From Mycolicibacterium vulneris (lineage in GTDB: Bacteria > Actinomycetota > Actinomycetes > Mycobacteriales > Mycobacteriaceae): DNA of 64,000 nucleotides. A program made the position numbers and the translations under genes. The DNA lies in NCBI RefSeq assembly GCF_002104765.1, contig NZ_NCXM01000001.1:248001-312000 (forward strand), in the 5' to 3' direction. Within the stretch, counting starts at the first letter, position 1. Each line of letters opens with the position of its first letter. The notes under the pieces were generated by a model. That model did not search any database. It had not been told where the DNA came from and saw only the letters and a list, made by a program, of their open reading frames with translations. Positions 38,667 to 46,745 of the stretch are shown piece by piece.

Positions 38667-39101
38667 GTGGATGGGATCAGCGACTCCGCCGTAGCGGCGG
38701 CACGCGATATCCGGGTGGTGTTCAGCCGACTACGGCGCCGACTGAAGGACATCGCGGTCGACGGCCTGACACCGTCGCAGACGGCCGTGCTCACCCGGCT
38801 GTGGAAAGAAGGGCCGTCGTCGGCCAGCGCATTGGCCGGCGCGGAACAGGTCCGCCCCCAGTCGATGGCCACCATCCTGGCCGCCCTGGGCCAACGTGGG
38901 CTCGTCGAGCGCGCACCGGACCCGAATGACGGCCGGCGCCAAGTGGTCTCGCTGACCCCGGCGGGGAAGAGGCGCGCCGAAAGCGACCGCCGCGCCCGCG
39001 AGGAGTGGCTGGCCCGCACCATCCAGGAGCGCTACACCGAGTCCGAGCGGCGGGTCATCGTCGACGCGCTGTCCCTGCTCGAGCGCTTGACCGAACAATG
39101 A
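38667..39101 (+). CDS. MarR-family transcriptional regulator
   Basis: A 144-residue winged-helix repressor starting GTG/ATG near 38667 (MDGISDSAVAAARDIRVVF). The recognition helix region is ALAGAEQVRPQSMATILAAL, the wing is RAPDPNDGRRQVVSLTPAG, and the dimer helices are at the two ends. MarR proteins usually sense small phenolic or oxidising ligands. It is followed after 16 bp by the F420 oxidoreductase, its probable target, and preceded by the 40-bp palindrome. Confidence 0.93.
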   Translation: MDGISDSAVAAARDIRVVFSRLRRRLKDIAVDGLTPSQTAVLTRLWKEGPSSASALAGAEQVRPQSMATILAALGQRGLVERAPDPNDGRRQVVSLTPAGKRRAESDRRAREEWLARTIQERYTESERRVIVDALSLLERLTEQ

Positions 39102-39117
39102 AAGGACAGGTGCCACA

Positions 39118-39993
39118 ATGGAAGTAGGACTGCACTTCATCGACTTCCTCCCCGGAGACCCGGCCAGGCTGGGTCCGACGCTGGCCGACGCGGCCAAGGC
39201 CGCCGAGCAAGGCGGCGCCACGCTGTTCACCCTGGCCGACCACCTCTTCCAGATGGAACAGCTTGCGCCCGCGCAGAATCCGTTCCTCGAGGGTTACACA
39301 TCGCTGGGCTTCCTGGCCGCCCAGACGACCACGATCGACCTGGCCCTGCTGGTCACCGGCGTCACCTATCGCTATCCCGGTTTGTTGGCCAAGGCGGTCA
39401 CCACCCTGGACGTGTTGTCGCAGGGCCGGTCGGTGTTGGGTTTGGGTGCGGCCTGGTACGAACGTGAGCACACCGCGCTGGGCATTCCGTATCCACCGCT
39501 GAGCACGCGCTTCGAAATGCTGGAAGAGACGCTGCAGATCTGCCGGCAGATGTGGAGTGCGGACGACGGGCCCTACACCGGCACGCACTACCGGCTGAAC
39601 GAGACGATCTGTGAGCCGCAACCGATTCGGCGACCCCCGATCCTGATCGGCGGGGACGGTGAGAAGAAGACGCTGCGCCTGGTCGCGCAGTACGCCGACA
39701 TCTGGAACAGCATGTCGAACGACGTCGCCGAGCTCCAGCACAAGATCGAGGTGCTGAACCGGCACTGCGACGCGGTGGGCAGGGACCCGGGTGAGGTCCG
39801 CAAGACGTCCGGCGGCCTGGCCGGCGCCGACCCCTTCGACGACACGGACGAATTCCTGAAGACCGTCGAACGCTACGCCGCGCTGGGTGTCGACATGATC
39901 AATCTCGGCCCGATGCCCGGCAATCCGGATCCAGTCGGCTTCGTCCGCCGCCTGGGCGACGACGTGATCCCGCGGCTCGCCGAAATGGGTTGA
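39118..39993 (+). CDS. LLM-class F420-dependent oxidoreductase
   Basis: A 291-residue luciferase-like TIM-barrel protein. It has MEVGLHFIDFLPGD, TLFTLADHLFQM, LLVTGVTYRYPGLLAK, LDVLSQGRSVLGLGAAWYE and RRPPILIGGDGEKKTLRLVA, the typical F420-binding subfamily pattern. GAAAGGA at 39098 on serves as the ribosome-binding site. It is in an operon with the MarR gene, suggesting induction by a toxic or redox-active compound that it may reduce (inference). It is distinct in sequence from the LLM protein at 22154. Confidence 0.9.
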   Translation: MEVGLHFIDFLPGDPARLGPTLADAAKAAEQGGATLFTLADHLFQMEQLAPAQNPFLEGYTSLGFLAAQTTTIDLALLVTGVTYRYPGLLAKAVTTLDVLSQGRSVLGLGAAWYEREHTALGIPYPPLSTRFEMLEETLQICRQMWSADDGPYTGTHYRLNETICEPQPIRRPPILIGGDGEKKTLRLVAQYADIWNSMSNDVAELQHKIEVLNRHCDAVGRDPGEVRKTSGGLAGADPFDDTDEFLKTVERYAALGVDMINLGPMPGNPDPVGFVRRLGDDVIPRLAEMG

Positions 39994-40030
39994 TCACGTT
40001 GGGGATTCGTTAGCCGGGATAGTGGGAGTA

Positions 40031-40515
40031 TCAGGCGTCCGCGTTGCCGGTCACGCCACCACGGAACGCCGCGATCCGGGTGAAACCGGCCGGCACGCTG
40101 GTGCCGTCCGCGTCACTGGCCACCAGATGGTTGGTGAGCAGGCCGGCAACCGCCTCGTCGAGATCACCGGCGGTCAGCAGCAATTGGTTGTGCGAGGGCA
40201 GGTCGATCGGCTCGCCATCTTGCGGTGCGCCACACCGGTCAGGCACGCGGTCCGCAGCGCGGTCCACGGGCTCTGCATCGGCAGCCCGTGCTCGTGCTGC
40301 ACCGCCAGCGCATATCTCGACATCACGACGGACAGCGCGGTGTCGTCGCCCTGCGGCAGGGTCTGCTGCTTTTCGTCGGCGACCGTACCCATGGCGGCGA
40401 GCCCGGGCAGGTCGATCCCGATGGTGTTGATGGAGGGGCAGTAGGACGCCGGTGGGGTGGCCTTGGCGTCCGGGCAATCGGCCGACTGGTAGGACAGCAA
40501 GCTACTAGAAAGGCG
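40031..40515 (-). pseudogene. Truncated, frameshifted lpqM-like peptidase relic
   Basis: On the minus strand the frame SYQSADCPDAKATPPASYCP, IGIDLPGLAAMG and ALRTACLTGVAHRKM resembles the C-terminal third of the LpqM (Rv0419) lipoprotein peptidase. Near 40215 the coding continues in another frame (EPIDLPSHNQLLLTAGDL, ending RGGVTGNADA). The N-terminal part, with lipobox and the expected metal-binding HExxH, is absent: upstream sequence is the end of a 13E12 gene. LpqM lies between Rv0420c and lpqL in M. tuberculosis, consistent with this place. Identification rests on remembered family features, so it is moderate. Confidence 0.62.
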
Positions 40516-40858
40516 GTGGATCGCCGTCACCTTCGCCCGGCGGACCCGTTTCCCCTATGTGGACGGCTAACCGGCTTCGGCGATTGTGTTTGCGGTCGGT
40601 GGCGATGCGGTTTGTCCGGTTTTGGGCGCGGGTGCGGGTGCGTCGGGGCATCATCGCGGTCCGGTCGGCGCAAGGGTCGGGTCGTGGTGGGGTGGGCGGC
40701 GGTATGTCTCCGGTGGGGACGCACAGGGCGGGGAACAGCAGCGCGCTGCCCGGGGTGGTGACGTAGGTGTGCTGGTCGGGCAGCGTCCAGCTGACGGTGC
40801 CGTCGGGCAGCTGGCGGTCGCGCCAGCCCCAGAACGTCTTCATCAGATGACGTTCGTG
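40505..40858 (-). pseudogene. 13E12-repeat HNH protein, C-terminal fragment
   Basis: From about 40858 the minus strand encodes HERHLMKTFWGWRDRQLPDG, then TYVTTPGSALLFPALCVPT and a basic tail with RTNRIATDRKHNRR: the conserved end of REP13E12 family (DUF222/HNH) proteins. It starts exactly where the fragment at 43554-43891 stops (after NLKALCR), so both are halves of one gene split by about 2.7 kb. The stop is TAG at 40505. Confidence 0.85.
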
Positions 40859-40863
40859 CTGTG

Positions 40864-41154
40864 TCACCGCAGTGTGTCGGGACACAGATCGTGTTGCGCC
40901 GCATCAACGATTTTTACGTTGGCACCGTTTACGAGGTTGAAGTAGAAAAACCCGTCCCGCTGCGCCTGCTGTATCGGCATGCCGTTCCGCAGGTTGACGC
41001 AAGCACGGTATCCCGCAGTGAGTTTCGCGTCGGGGGCCATCATCACATCTTGCGTATCATTCATGAACGCCTGCTCATCGGCGTGAGCCAGTGGTGCCGA
41101 GCCAATTGCGGTCGTCGCGCTCGCTGCGATGAGCACTGCGATACGGACAAGCAT
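40864..41154 (-). CDS. Secreted DUF732 protein
   Basis: A 96-residue protein starting MLVRIAVLIAASATTAIGSA, a signal peptide ending at ADAHA-like APLAHADE. The mature part, ADEQAFMNDTQDV through LTAGYRACVNLRNG, with two Cys, is the mycobacterial DUF732 family of small secreted helical proteins of unknown function. It is the first gene inside the sequence that splits the 13E12 gene. Confidence 0.82.
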   Translation of the reverse strand: MLVRIAVLIAASATTAIGSAPLAHADEQAFMNDTQDVMMAPDAKLTAGYRACVNLRNGMPIQQAQRDGFFYFNLVNGANVKIVDAAQHDLCPDTLR

Positions 41155-41365
41155 GTTCGCAAACCCCTTTTGCCGGATGGCCCTGCCCAATTCGTCGATG
41201 GGAAGCCTATGCGCTTGCGGCGTTACTCGCCTTGGAAATCGTGAAGATTCCGTGGCGGGAAGCTCGCGCGGAATCGGCATCCAGATGCAATAGCGACGGA
41301 CAATTCGGCGACCACCGAACGTGGTAGGTGAATTCGTCGTGCACGGCAGTTGACGCTACTCGGGA

Positions 41366-41551
41366 TCAAGCCTTGCGGCGTGCGACGCTGAGAGCACCGG
41401 CGATGACGACGAGCAGGCCGATACGGGCGGCCAGAAACCCGACGACCCCGATCAGGGCCGCGAGCCCCGGGGCACCTCCGACGAACGCAGTAATAAGGAA
41501 CACGACGGCAAACACCATCGCCCAGATGGCCCACTTCTGACTGTCGCTCAT
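41366..41551 (-). CDS. Small two-helix membrane protein
   Basis: A 61-residue protein, MSDSQKWAIWAMVFAVVFLI onward, with two transmembrane helices (about 8-27 and 30-54) and a basic end (SVARRKA). The ATG overlaps the stop of the secreted protein gene at 41548-42159 by ATGA, so both are probably translated together. No family recognised. Confidence 0.65.
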   Translation of the reverse strand: MSDSQKWAIWAMVFAVVFLITAFVGGAPGLAALIGVVGFLAARIGLLVVIAGALSVARRKA

Positions 41552-42159
41552 CGTTCTCGCCTCCTGCTGGCTGCAACGCCGTCGGATGCTGATTCATGCC
41601 CTCCGAGGCAGCCACCGCACGAATGCCAAGAGCCATGTGGGCGATGCGCCGAGGCGTGCTCAATCACCGTCGCTGTAGCCCGGTGGAAGCTGGACCGGGG
41701 CGGGGCGGTAGTTACGTCTGCTGGGGGTAAATGAAGGTTCCAAGTGCAGTAGATGGTATTGGCTGAAGATGTAATGGCATTGGCTTGATCAAAGGCGTAC
41801 CCACCCGCGTTCTCAAGCATGTGTGTGGAGTCGATGTCACTTATACCGTTTGTTTCCAGCTGGCACGTCCACAGTGCCTGGCCCTTAAGACTCGGGAAAT
41901 CCATGATCCTGAATTCGGGGGCATTGTCATCGTGAGTCACGAGGTAGGCAAAGTGTTGGTCCGGCGTGGTGCCAAAAGCTGCCCTGCCAGCGGGCGAACC
42001 GTCCCCCGTGGCGAAGCTGAACGGTGCAAAATTGCAGTTCCCGTTGGCGTCCACATAGCGCCCGCCACTATATGCGCTGCCTGGCGCCGCGAGTCCCACC
42101 GCAATTGAACACAATCCACTTGCGATAGGGAACGGAGCGAGCTTCAAAGCCTCGCTCAT
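41548..42159 (-). CDS. Putative secreted protein of unknown function
   Basis: A 203-residue protein starting MSEALKLAPFPIASGLCSIA, with a signal-peptide-like N-terminus (to about SAYSG). The following 110 residues (GGRYVDANGNCNFAPFSFAT, YLVTHDDNAPEFRIMDFP, TIYCTWNLHLPPADV) look like a folded extracellular domain with three Cys. The last 50 residues (His/Ser/Arg-rich) look like non-native reading, so a frameshift near 41690 may have extended the frame. No domain recognised. Confidence 0.6.
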   Translation of the reverse strand: MSEALKLAPFPIASGLCSIAVGLAAPGSAYSGGRYVDANGNCNFAPFSFATGDGSPAGRAAFGTTPDQHFAYLVTHDDNAPEFRIMDFPSLKGQALWTCQLETNGISDIDSTHMLENAGGYAFDQANAITSSANTIYCTWNLHLPPADVTTAPPRSSFHRATATVIEHASAHRPHGSWHSCGGCLGGHESASDGVAASRRRER

Positions 42160-42311
42160 GATCCCGTGTCTTTCAAGGCAACGGAGCCGTTCACCACTCA
42201 CCACACGACTACATCGGCGTCGTTACCGCCGACGCACTCGACCGCATCTACCCTTAGGCCGTTGGTGAAGTTTGCCGTGGATGGGAAGCATGTCATTTGG
42301 ACACCTGTTGG

Positions 42312-42572
42312 TCAGCGGTATTGCCGGGGAGTATGTCGAGCGTTCCTGTCCGCTGGTGTAATCGTCGGTTTCACAACGGAAATGGGCGGAGGTGAGACTG
42401 GCTCCGTTGAAACACTTGACGTCACAGTCTGTTTCGCATCTGGCGGCAGTGGTAGCACGTCGTCATGCCCAGCACGCAACGCCCAAAGCGATGCGCCGAC
42501 ACCAATGGCAAGCGCTGTATCGCACGCGGCGATGACGCCTGCCAAGCCGAAGGTGGAGCGCCACGGCTGCAA
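42312..42572 (-). CDS. Short membrane-anchored protein, probably truncated
   Basis: An 86-residue frame starting MQPWRSTFGLAGVIAACDTA with one transmembrane helix (about 8-31) and a Pro/Thr/Ser-rich stalk (SSVSTEPVSPPPISVVKP). This is the usual N-terminal layout of mycobacterial membrane-anchored extracellular proteins, but no extracellular domain follows before the stop. It is likely a remnant. The surrounding 42160-42311 and 42573-42776 contain nothing I can identify. Confidence 0.42.
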   Translation of the reverse strand: MQPWRSTFGLAGVIAACDTALAIGVGASLWALRAGHDDVLPLPPDAKQTVTSSVSTEPVSPPPISVVKPTITPADRNARHTPRQYR

Positions 42573-42776
42573 GCTCTACCGGCGTACTGCCGTGTTGATT
42601 CACAATGTCCTGGTCGACCAGGACGTACCGCCGACCACCAAAGCCGCGGTGGCCGATGTAGCCAAGGGCGCTGCCGACGCCTTCAGGCCTGCCGACCAGG
42701 GGTGCGGAGACAGCCCACCCTCAGAACTTGGACGGCAAACATCAGGTCAGGTCACCGCGATGCCGGTTGGGCCGCC

Positions 42777-43169
42777 TCAGTGCCAGTGACCTTGGTCGCG
42801 GGGATCGCCATCGTAGTAGTGCTCGTCGTGGCAGCGGCCCCAGTCCCAGTTGTTGCCCCAGCCCGGGTCCCACTGCTGGCCGGGGCACCAGTGATAGCTG
42901 GCTGGGCCGCCGGGGCCACCGGGGTACCCGCCAGGACCGTGCCAATGGCCGCCATCGTGCGGGTCCCCGTCGTACCAATTGTCATCGTGACAGCGGCCCC
43001 AATCCCAGTTGTTGCCCCAGCCCGGATCCCACTGCTGGCCAGGGCACCAGTGATAGACCGGGAAAGGCGCCGGTTGCGCCTGGGCGGCCGGGGCGATGCC
43101 CAAACCGGCGAGTCCCAAACCAGCGGCCATTGCGAGCGTTGACCTTGCGACAGGGGTGAAAATCTTCAT
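42777..43169 (-). CDS. Secreted protein with duplicated Trp/Gly/Asp module
   Basis: A 130-residue protein starting MKIFTPVARSTLAMAAGLGL, with signal peptide cleaved near AAQAQPAP. The mature part is a duplicated module: YHWCPGQQWDPGWGNNWDWG then RCHDDNWYDGDPHD, and again the same 20 residues then RCHDEHYYDGDPRD, joined by a Gly/Pro linker. Each module has two Cys. The DNA of the modules is also repeated (about 42790-42895 and 42957-43057), so the duplication is recent. It belongs to a Trp-rich group of small mycobacterial exported proteins without known function. Confidence 0.78.
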   Translation of the reverse strand: MKIFTPVARSTLAMAAGLGLAGLGIAPAAQAQPAPFPVYHWCPGQQWDPGWGNNWDWGRCHDDNWYDGDPHDGGHWHGPGGYPGGPGGPASYHWCPGQQWDPGWGNNWDWGRCHDEHYYDGDPRDQGHWH

Positions 43170-43553
43170 GCGAGATTGATTGCCCGACCCGTGCTGATCG
43201 AAACCAGAGACTCGCCTTCCTGGAGCTTGCGGTCCGTCGGCGTGAACCCGGCGGTGGATCGCGTCGGCGCTCATCAGCTCGGGCGGCGCGGCCATGAGGT
43301 TTCCTGCTGGCTGGCATGTGGCCGGTGTCCGCCGCCACAAGACTTGGAGCGCTGTAAGAGTGAGCGGTTGCGCTGCACACTGCGTCCCTCGTCATGAAAC
43401 TTTCGTACCGTTCGTCGACAAAATTGCGACGTCCCCGGACCGCTACGCGACGTCATCCCGCTCCTCTCGTCCCCCCCGGTCGTAGTCGCGATCTCGCAAA
43501 CGGCGGGCAACGCTGACAGAAGTCAAATGTTCTTCACGCAATTGCTGCTGGCA

Positions 43554-43891
43554 CCGGCACAGCGCCTTAAGGTTCGAGGCGTGTGTCGGACCGCCGTCGG
43601 CGTAGGGGACCGTATGGTCGAGGTCGCAGTCGGTGGCCGGCCGGTCACAGCCCGGGCCCGACAGGTCAGATCCCGACAGCGCACGAAGTCGGCCAGCGCG
43701 GCCGAGGGGATGTAGCGGTCCTCGGCGCCGCTCGGTGGGATCAGCGGCACCAGCCGCGCCGAGGCAGCCAGCTCCGCCCGCGCCTCCGCACGCCCGGCCT
43801 CGCGCACCCGATCCAGCAGCGCCGCCGACTCCGGCGTCTCCCGGGAGGCCAACCACCACTCGAACATAGGTTCGATTATGCCATCGTCCAC
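43554..43891 (-). pseudogene. 13E12-repeat HNH protein, 5' fragment with frameshift
   Basis: The minus strand reads MFEWWLASRETPESAALLDR, ARLVPLIPPSGAEDRYIPSA and FVRCRDLTCR; near 43650 one base is missing and the frame shifts to PGCDRPATDCDLDHTVPYAD and HASNLKALCR, the HNH core of 13E12 proteins. The large N-terminal DUF222 domain is mostly gone. At 43554 homology stops and is resumed at 40858, pointing to an insertion. The IS3-like element abuts the other end. Confidence 0.85.
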
Positions 43892-43962
43892 TGACTCAAA
43901 CTTTTTGGCAGGGTCGCGGTATCGACACCGCAGCCAGTGGTTGAAGGGGTTGAGTGGGTGTC

Positions 43963-44306
43963 ATGGTCAGGTCACGAAGAACGAAGGTCCCTGCCGACGA
44001 GAAGTTGCGGTTTGTGTTGTCGGTGCTGGCCGGTGAGATGTCGGCGAGGGAGGCGGCTCGCCGTTGCGGTGTGAGCCCAACTTGGTGCTCAAGTGGAGGA
44101 ATCAGTTCCTGCAGGCCGGTGCGCAGCGCCTTGAAGAAGTGCCCAGCGGGCCTGCTGGCAAAGCCGGCGGCCCCGAGCAGCGGCGTTTGCGGATCGAAAA
44201 TGAGCAGCTCAAACTCGCGCTCGCGGAAGCTACAGTGCAGCTGCGGATCTGGCAGCGCCGTGCGGCGTTGGCTGATCAGGTCCCTTCGTCGACCTCGAAG
44301 CCCTAA
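43963..44306 (+). pseudogene. IS3-like OrfA, frameshifted
   Basis: The frame begins MVRSRRTKVPADEKLRFVLS and reads SAREAARRCGVS, the helix-turn-helix of IS3 OrfA. Near 44081 the coding shifts frame to PNLVLKWRNQFLQAG, RLRIENEQLKLALAEA and RRAALADQVP, the leucine-zipper part, ending at TAA 44306. About two bases appear lost between GVS and PNL. This would stop production of OrfA and the OrfAB fusion, so the IS copy is probably not autonomous unless the shift is a sequence error. Confidence 0.75.
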
Positions 44307-44341
44307 GAGAAGCGGCGGGTCTGCCGGTTTCGAGGTTCTGC

Positions 44342-45244
44342 GTGTTGGCCGGCATTCCCGAGCGCAGCTATCGGCGCAGGCTGGCTCGGCTGCGTCACGC
44401 AGACCCGATCAAGGGCCCGTGGCCGGCTCCGGTCGTGGACCGCATCGAGGCGCTGGCCGCCAAATACGCCGAACAGTGGCCGGCCTGGGGATATCGCAAG
44501 ATCGCGGCGCTGATGCGCGCCGACGGTAACCAGGTGACCAATTCTTCGGTGGCTCGCGCGTTGCGGCGCCGGGGATTGCTGCTACCTCAAGGCTTTCGGG
44601 CTGACCGCAAGTCCTGGGCGGTATTGCGCCGCCGAGTGTTTCGCGACCCGCCCACCGAACGTAACCGGGTATGGCAAACCGACTTCTCCGAATTCGAGAC
44701 CGCCTGCGGGGGCATCTGGCGCATCTGCGCAGTCATCGACTACGCCACCAAATACTGCCTGGCCATCACCGTCACCCCCACCGGTCGTGGCGCTGATGCT
44801 CTGCACTGTCTACAGCTGGCCATCGCCGAAGCCCAACGCATACTCGAGCTCGACGACCTGCGCGCTGATCGCGGCGTCATGGACATCTTCGACACCGCCG
44901 AAAACGTCATCGGCCAGGCACCGGCACCCATTGCGCTGGTCTCCGATAACGGGCCCTGCTTTCGCGGACAAACCTTCCAAACCGCATTCGACGGCGAGGA
45001 CCCCCTGCTACGCCACGTGCGTACCCGCGTTAAATCACCCCAGACCAATGGCGTCGTCGAGCGCTTCTTTGGAACCCTCAAATACGAGCACCTTTTCCGC
45101 GGCTACATCGGCGATGCAGATGCCCTCGACATGGAAACCCACCACTTCCGCAACATCTACAACACCATCCGACCCCACCAAGCCCTCGCCGACCGCACAC
45201 CAAAACAGGCCTACCTCGACGGCAAAACCCTGCCAACTTCTTGA
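44342..45244 (+). CDS. IS3-like transposase OrfB (rve integrase)
   Basis: A 300-residue transposase. After an HTH_21-like region (WPAWGYRKIAALMRADG), the DDE core is complete: WQTDFSEFE (Asp), LVSDNGPCF (Asp) and TNGVVERFFGTLKYEHL (Glu). The open frame continues upstream without start to about 44290 (ALREAAGLPVSRF), as expected if OrfB is normally made as an OrfAB frameshift product; a GTG at 44342 is a possible separate start. It ends LDGKTLPTS, four bases from the right inverted repeat end. Confidence 0.9.
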   Translation: MLAGIPERSYRRRLARLRHADPIKGPWPAPVVDRIEALAAKYAEQWPAWGYRKIAALMRADGNQVTNSSVARALRRRGLLLPQGFRADRKSWAVLRRRVFRDPPTERNRVWQTDFSEFETACGGIWRICAVIDYATKYCLAITVTPTGRGADALHCLQLAIAEAQRILELDDLRADRGVMDIFDTAENVIGQAPAPIALVSDNGPCFRGQTFQTAFDGEDPLLRHVRTRVKSPQTNGVVERFFGTLKYEHLFRGYIGDADALDMETHHFRNIYNTIRPHQALADRTPKQAYLDGKTLPTS

Positions 45245-45275
45245 CTCAAGACAGCCGGGATCCGACAAGCCGCCG

Positions 45276-46745
45276 TTACGGCACCCGGCTGCGATGCCTC
45301 TTGTTGTGTGGCGGCACACCGTTGACCCCACCGATGGACTCCGCGTAGCTGCCGACGGCGAATCCGACGCCAGAACCCATGACCGCCAACGCTTCCCGGT
45401 TGATGTTGTCGACGGTGTCCCGTGGGCTTTGGAAGTTCGGGTCGAACGGCACGCCGGCCTGGCCGCCCCATAGTCGGGCCTGCACGGGGGTTTTCGGCTG
45501 CGCTGATCCGGTGGTCATGCCGCCGACGGGCACACCCGCAATCATGAAGGGGTGGTAGTCGGCCCTGGTGTCCAATGGCATGTCCGCGGGCCGCCTCCCG
45601 GCGAGGTTCAGATAACCGGACAGGGTGCGTTCGATGCCGGCCGAGCCTTCGGGCACATCCGCCGGCGAGACGCCGGGCCCGGGCGGGCCGGACTGATCGC
45701 CGTCGTCGGTGAAATATCCGGCGTTCGGTGAACCCAGCATGGTGAAGTTCAAGTACAGCGCGATGTCGTTGAGTTGGTCGCGGTCCATGCCGAACACGTA
45801 GTCCAGGACGCCGTTACGGCCGTCTACGTCGGCGCCCCAGAACACGAACCGCACCGCGTTGTTCACCGGAGCGAGCGGCCCGAGTTGCAGCGCCGTCTCC
45901 AGGACGGCAGCCACCCCGGAGCCGTCGTCATTGATCCCGGGTCCGGCGCGAGAGCCGTCCAGGTGCGCACCCACCACGACGACGTCATGGGCTGACCCGG
46001 TTTTGGTCTGCGCCACGACGTTTCGGGAAGTGATCTTGATGTTCTGCGCATCCAGCACCAGACGTATCGGCGTGGTGGAGCCCGTCAGCGCGGCGGCGCC
46101 GGAGGAACCCAGCACGGCGACCGGCACGGTCAGCTGCTTGAAGTAGCCGGTGGTGAACAGCGTGGGTGGGGCTCCCCGCCCGGTGGGTGAACTGAGCACG
46201 ATCAGGGCGCTCGCGCCCTTGGCCACCGCGCTGTTCTGTTTGTCGACCACCGAACACTGGGCGTCATCGACGACGGCGATGGCGCCCTTGGGCACGACGG
46301 CCGGGTAGTCGTTGGGTGCGCAGCCCGACGGCCGCGTCGGCCGGATCGGCTGTCCGGTCAGCCCCCCGGGTGGCGTCTGCACCAGCAGCGAGGCCTGGTC
46401 GACGGGATAGGTGCGGCCCGCAACGGTTACCGCCGGCTTACCCAAGGACACGGTGTAGAGCCGGTCGAACTGCGGTGTCTGTACATCGAAACCCTTGTCG
46501 CGCAGGGCTTTAGCGACGTAGTCCACGCTGGCGCTGAAGCCCGGCGTCCCGTCCGCACGGTTGCCGCCATTGGCGTTGGCGATGTTCTGCAGGGCACGCA
46601 GGTGCGTCAGCATGCCCTCGACGTTCACCTTTTTGGCCAAACCGTGCCCGAGGTCCGGCGTCGCCGTCGGCACCCCCTGCCGCGTTGCCGAACAACCGGC
46701 CACCACAACGATCAATAGCAGCGTCGCACCCAGTCGCGAGATCAT
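45276..46745 (-). CDS. M28 aminopeptidase-like lipoprotein lacking metal ligands
   Basis: A 489-residue lipoprotein (lipobox VVAGC, Cys18) with a PA domain inserted in an M28 peptidase fold, like its upstream neighbour. The first zinc-ligand region is kept (VVGAHLDGSRAGPGINDDGS: His261, Asp273). But the catalytic/ligand Glu pair AEE is ADV (305-307), the Asp in LNFD is Thr335, and the terminal His of YH is Gln. It is thus probably a catalytically dead LpqL paralogue. It overlaps the upstream gene by ATGA. Confidence 0.9.
   Translation of the reverse strand: MISRLGATLLLIVVVAGCSATRQGVPTATPDLGHGLAKKVNVEGMLTHLRALQNIANANGGNRADGTPGFSASVDYVAKALRDKGFDVQTPQFDRLYTVSLGKPAVTVAGRTYPVDQASLLVQTPPGGLTGQPIRPTRPSGCAPNDYPAVVPKGAIAVVDDAQCSVVDKQNSAVAKGASALIVLSSPTGRGAPPTLFTTGYFKQLTVPVAVLGSSGAAALTGSTTPIRLVLDAQNIKITSRNVVAQTKTGSAHDVVVVGAHLDGSRAGPGINDDGSGVAAVLETALQLGPLAPVNNAVRFVFWGADVDGRNGVLDYVFGMDRDQLNDIALYLNFTMLGSPNAGYFTDDGDQSGPPGPGVSPADVPEGSAGIERTLSGYLNLAGRRPADMPLDTRADYHPFMIAGVPVGGMTTGSAQPKTPVQARLWGGQAGVPFDPNFQSPRDTVDNINREALAVMGSGVGFAVGSYAESIGGVNGVPPHNKRHRSRVP

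Larger units (their letters stand above)
43892..45248 (+). mobile_element. IS3-family-like insertion sequence
   Basis: A 1,357-bp element bounded by imperfect terminal inverted repeats: left TGACTCAAACTTTTTGGCAG from 43892 and, read inward from 45248, TGAGTCAAGAAGTTGGCAGG. Both begin TGA and share TCAA and TTGGCAGGGT. It encodes a helix-turn-helix OrfA and an rve integrase OrfB in the IS3 arrangement. I do not see an obvious target duplication (CAC on the left, AGA on the right), so the flanks may have changed after insertion. Confidence 0.85.

Noticed and set aside
42166..42789. Plus-strand 207-residue frame in the 13E12 insertion
   Set aside because: Composition is irregular, no domain is recognised, and it overlaps a better minus-strand membrane-protein frame (42312-42572). 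A short stretch near 42570-42700 looks protein-like, so a decayed gene cannot be excluded.
43888..45251. Target site duplication of the IS element
   Set aside because: The 3-4 bases outside the inverted repeats differ on the two sides. The TGACTCAA strings at both ends belong to the terminal repeats.
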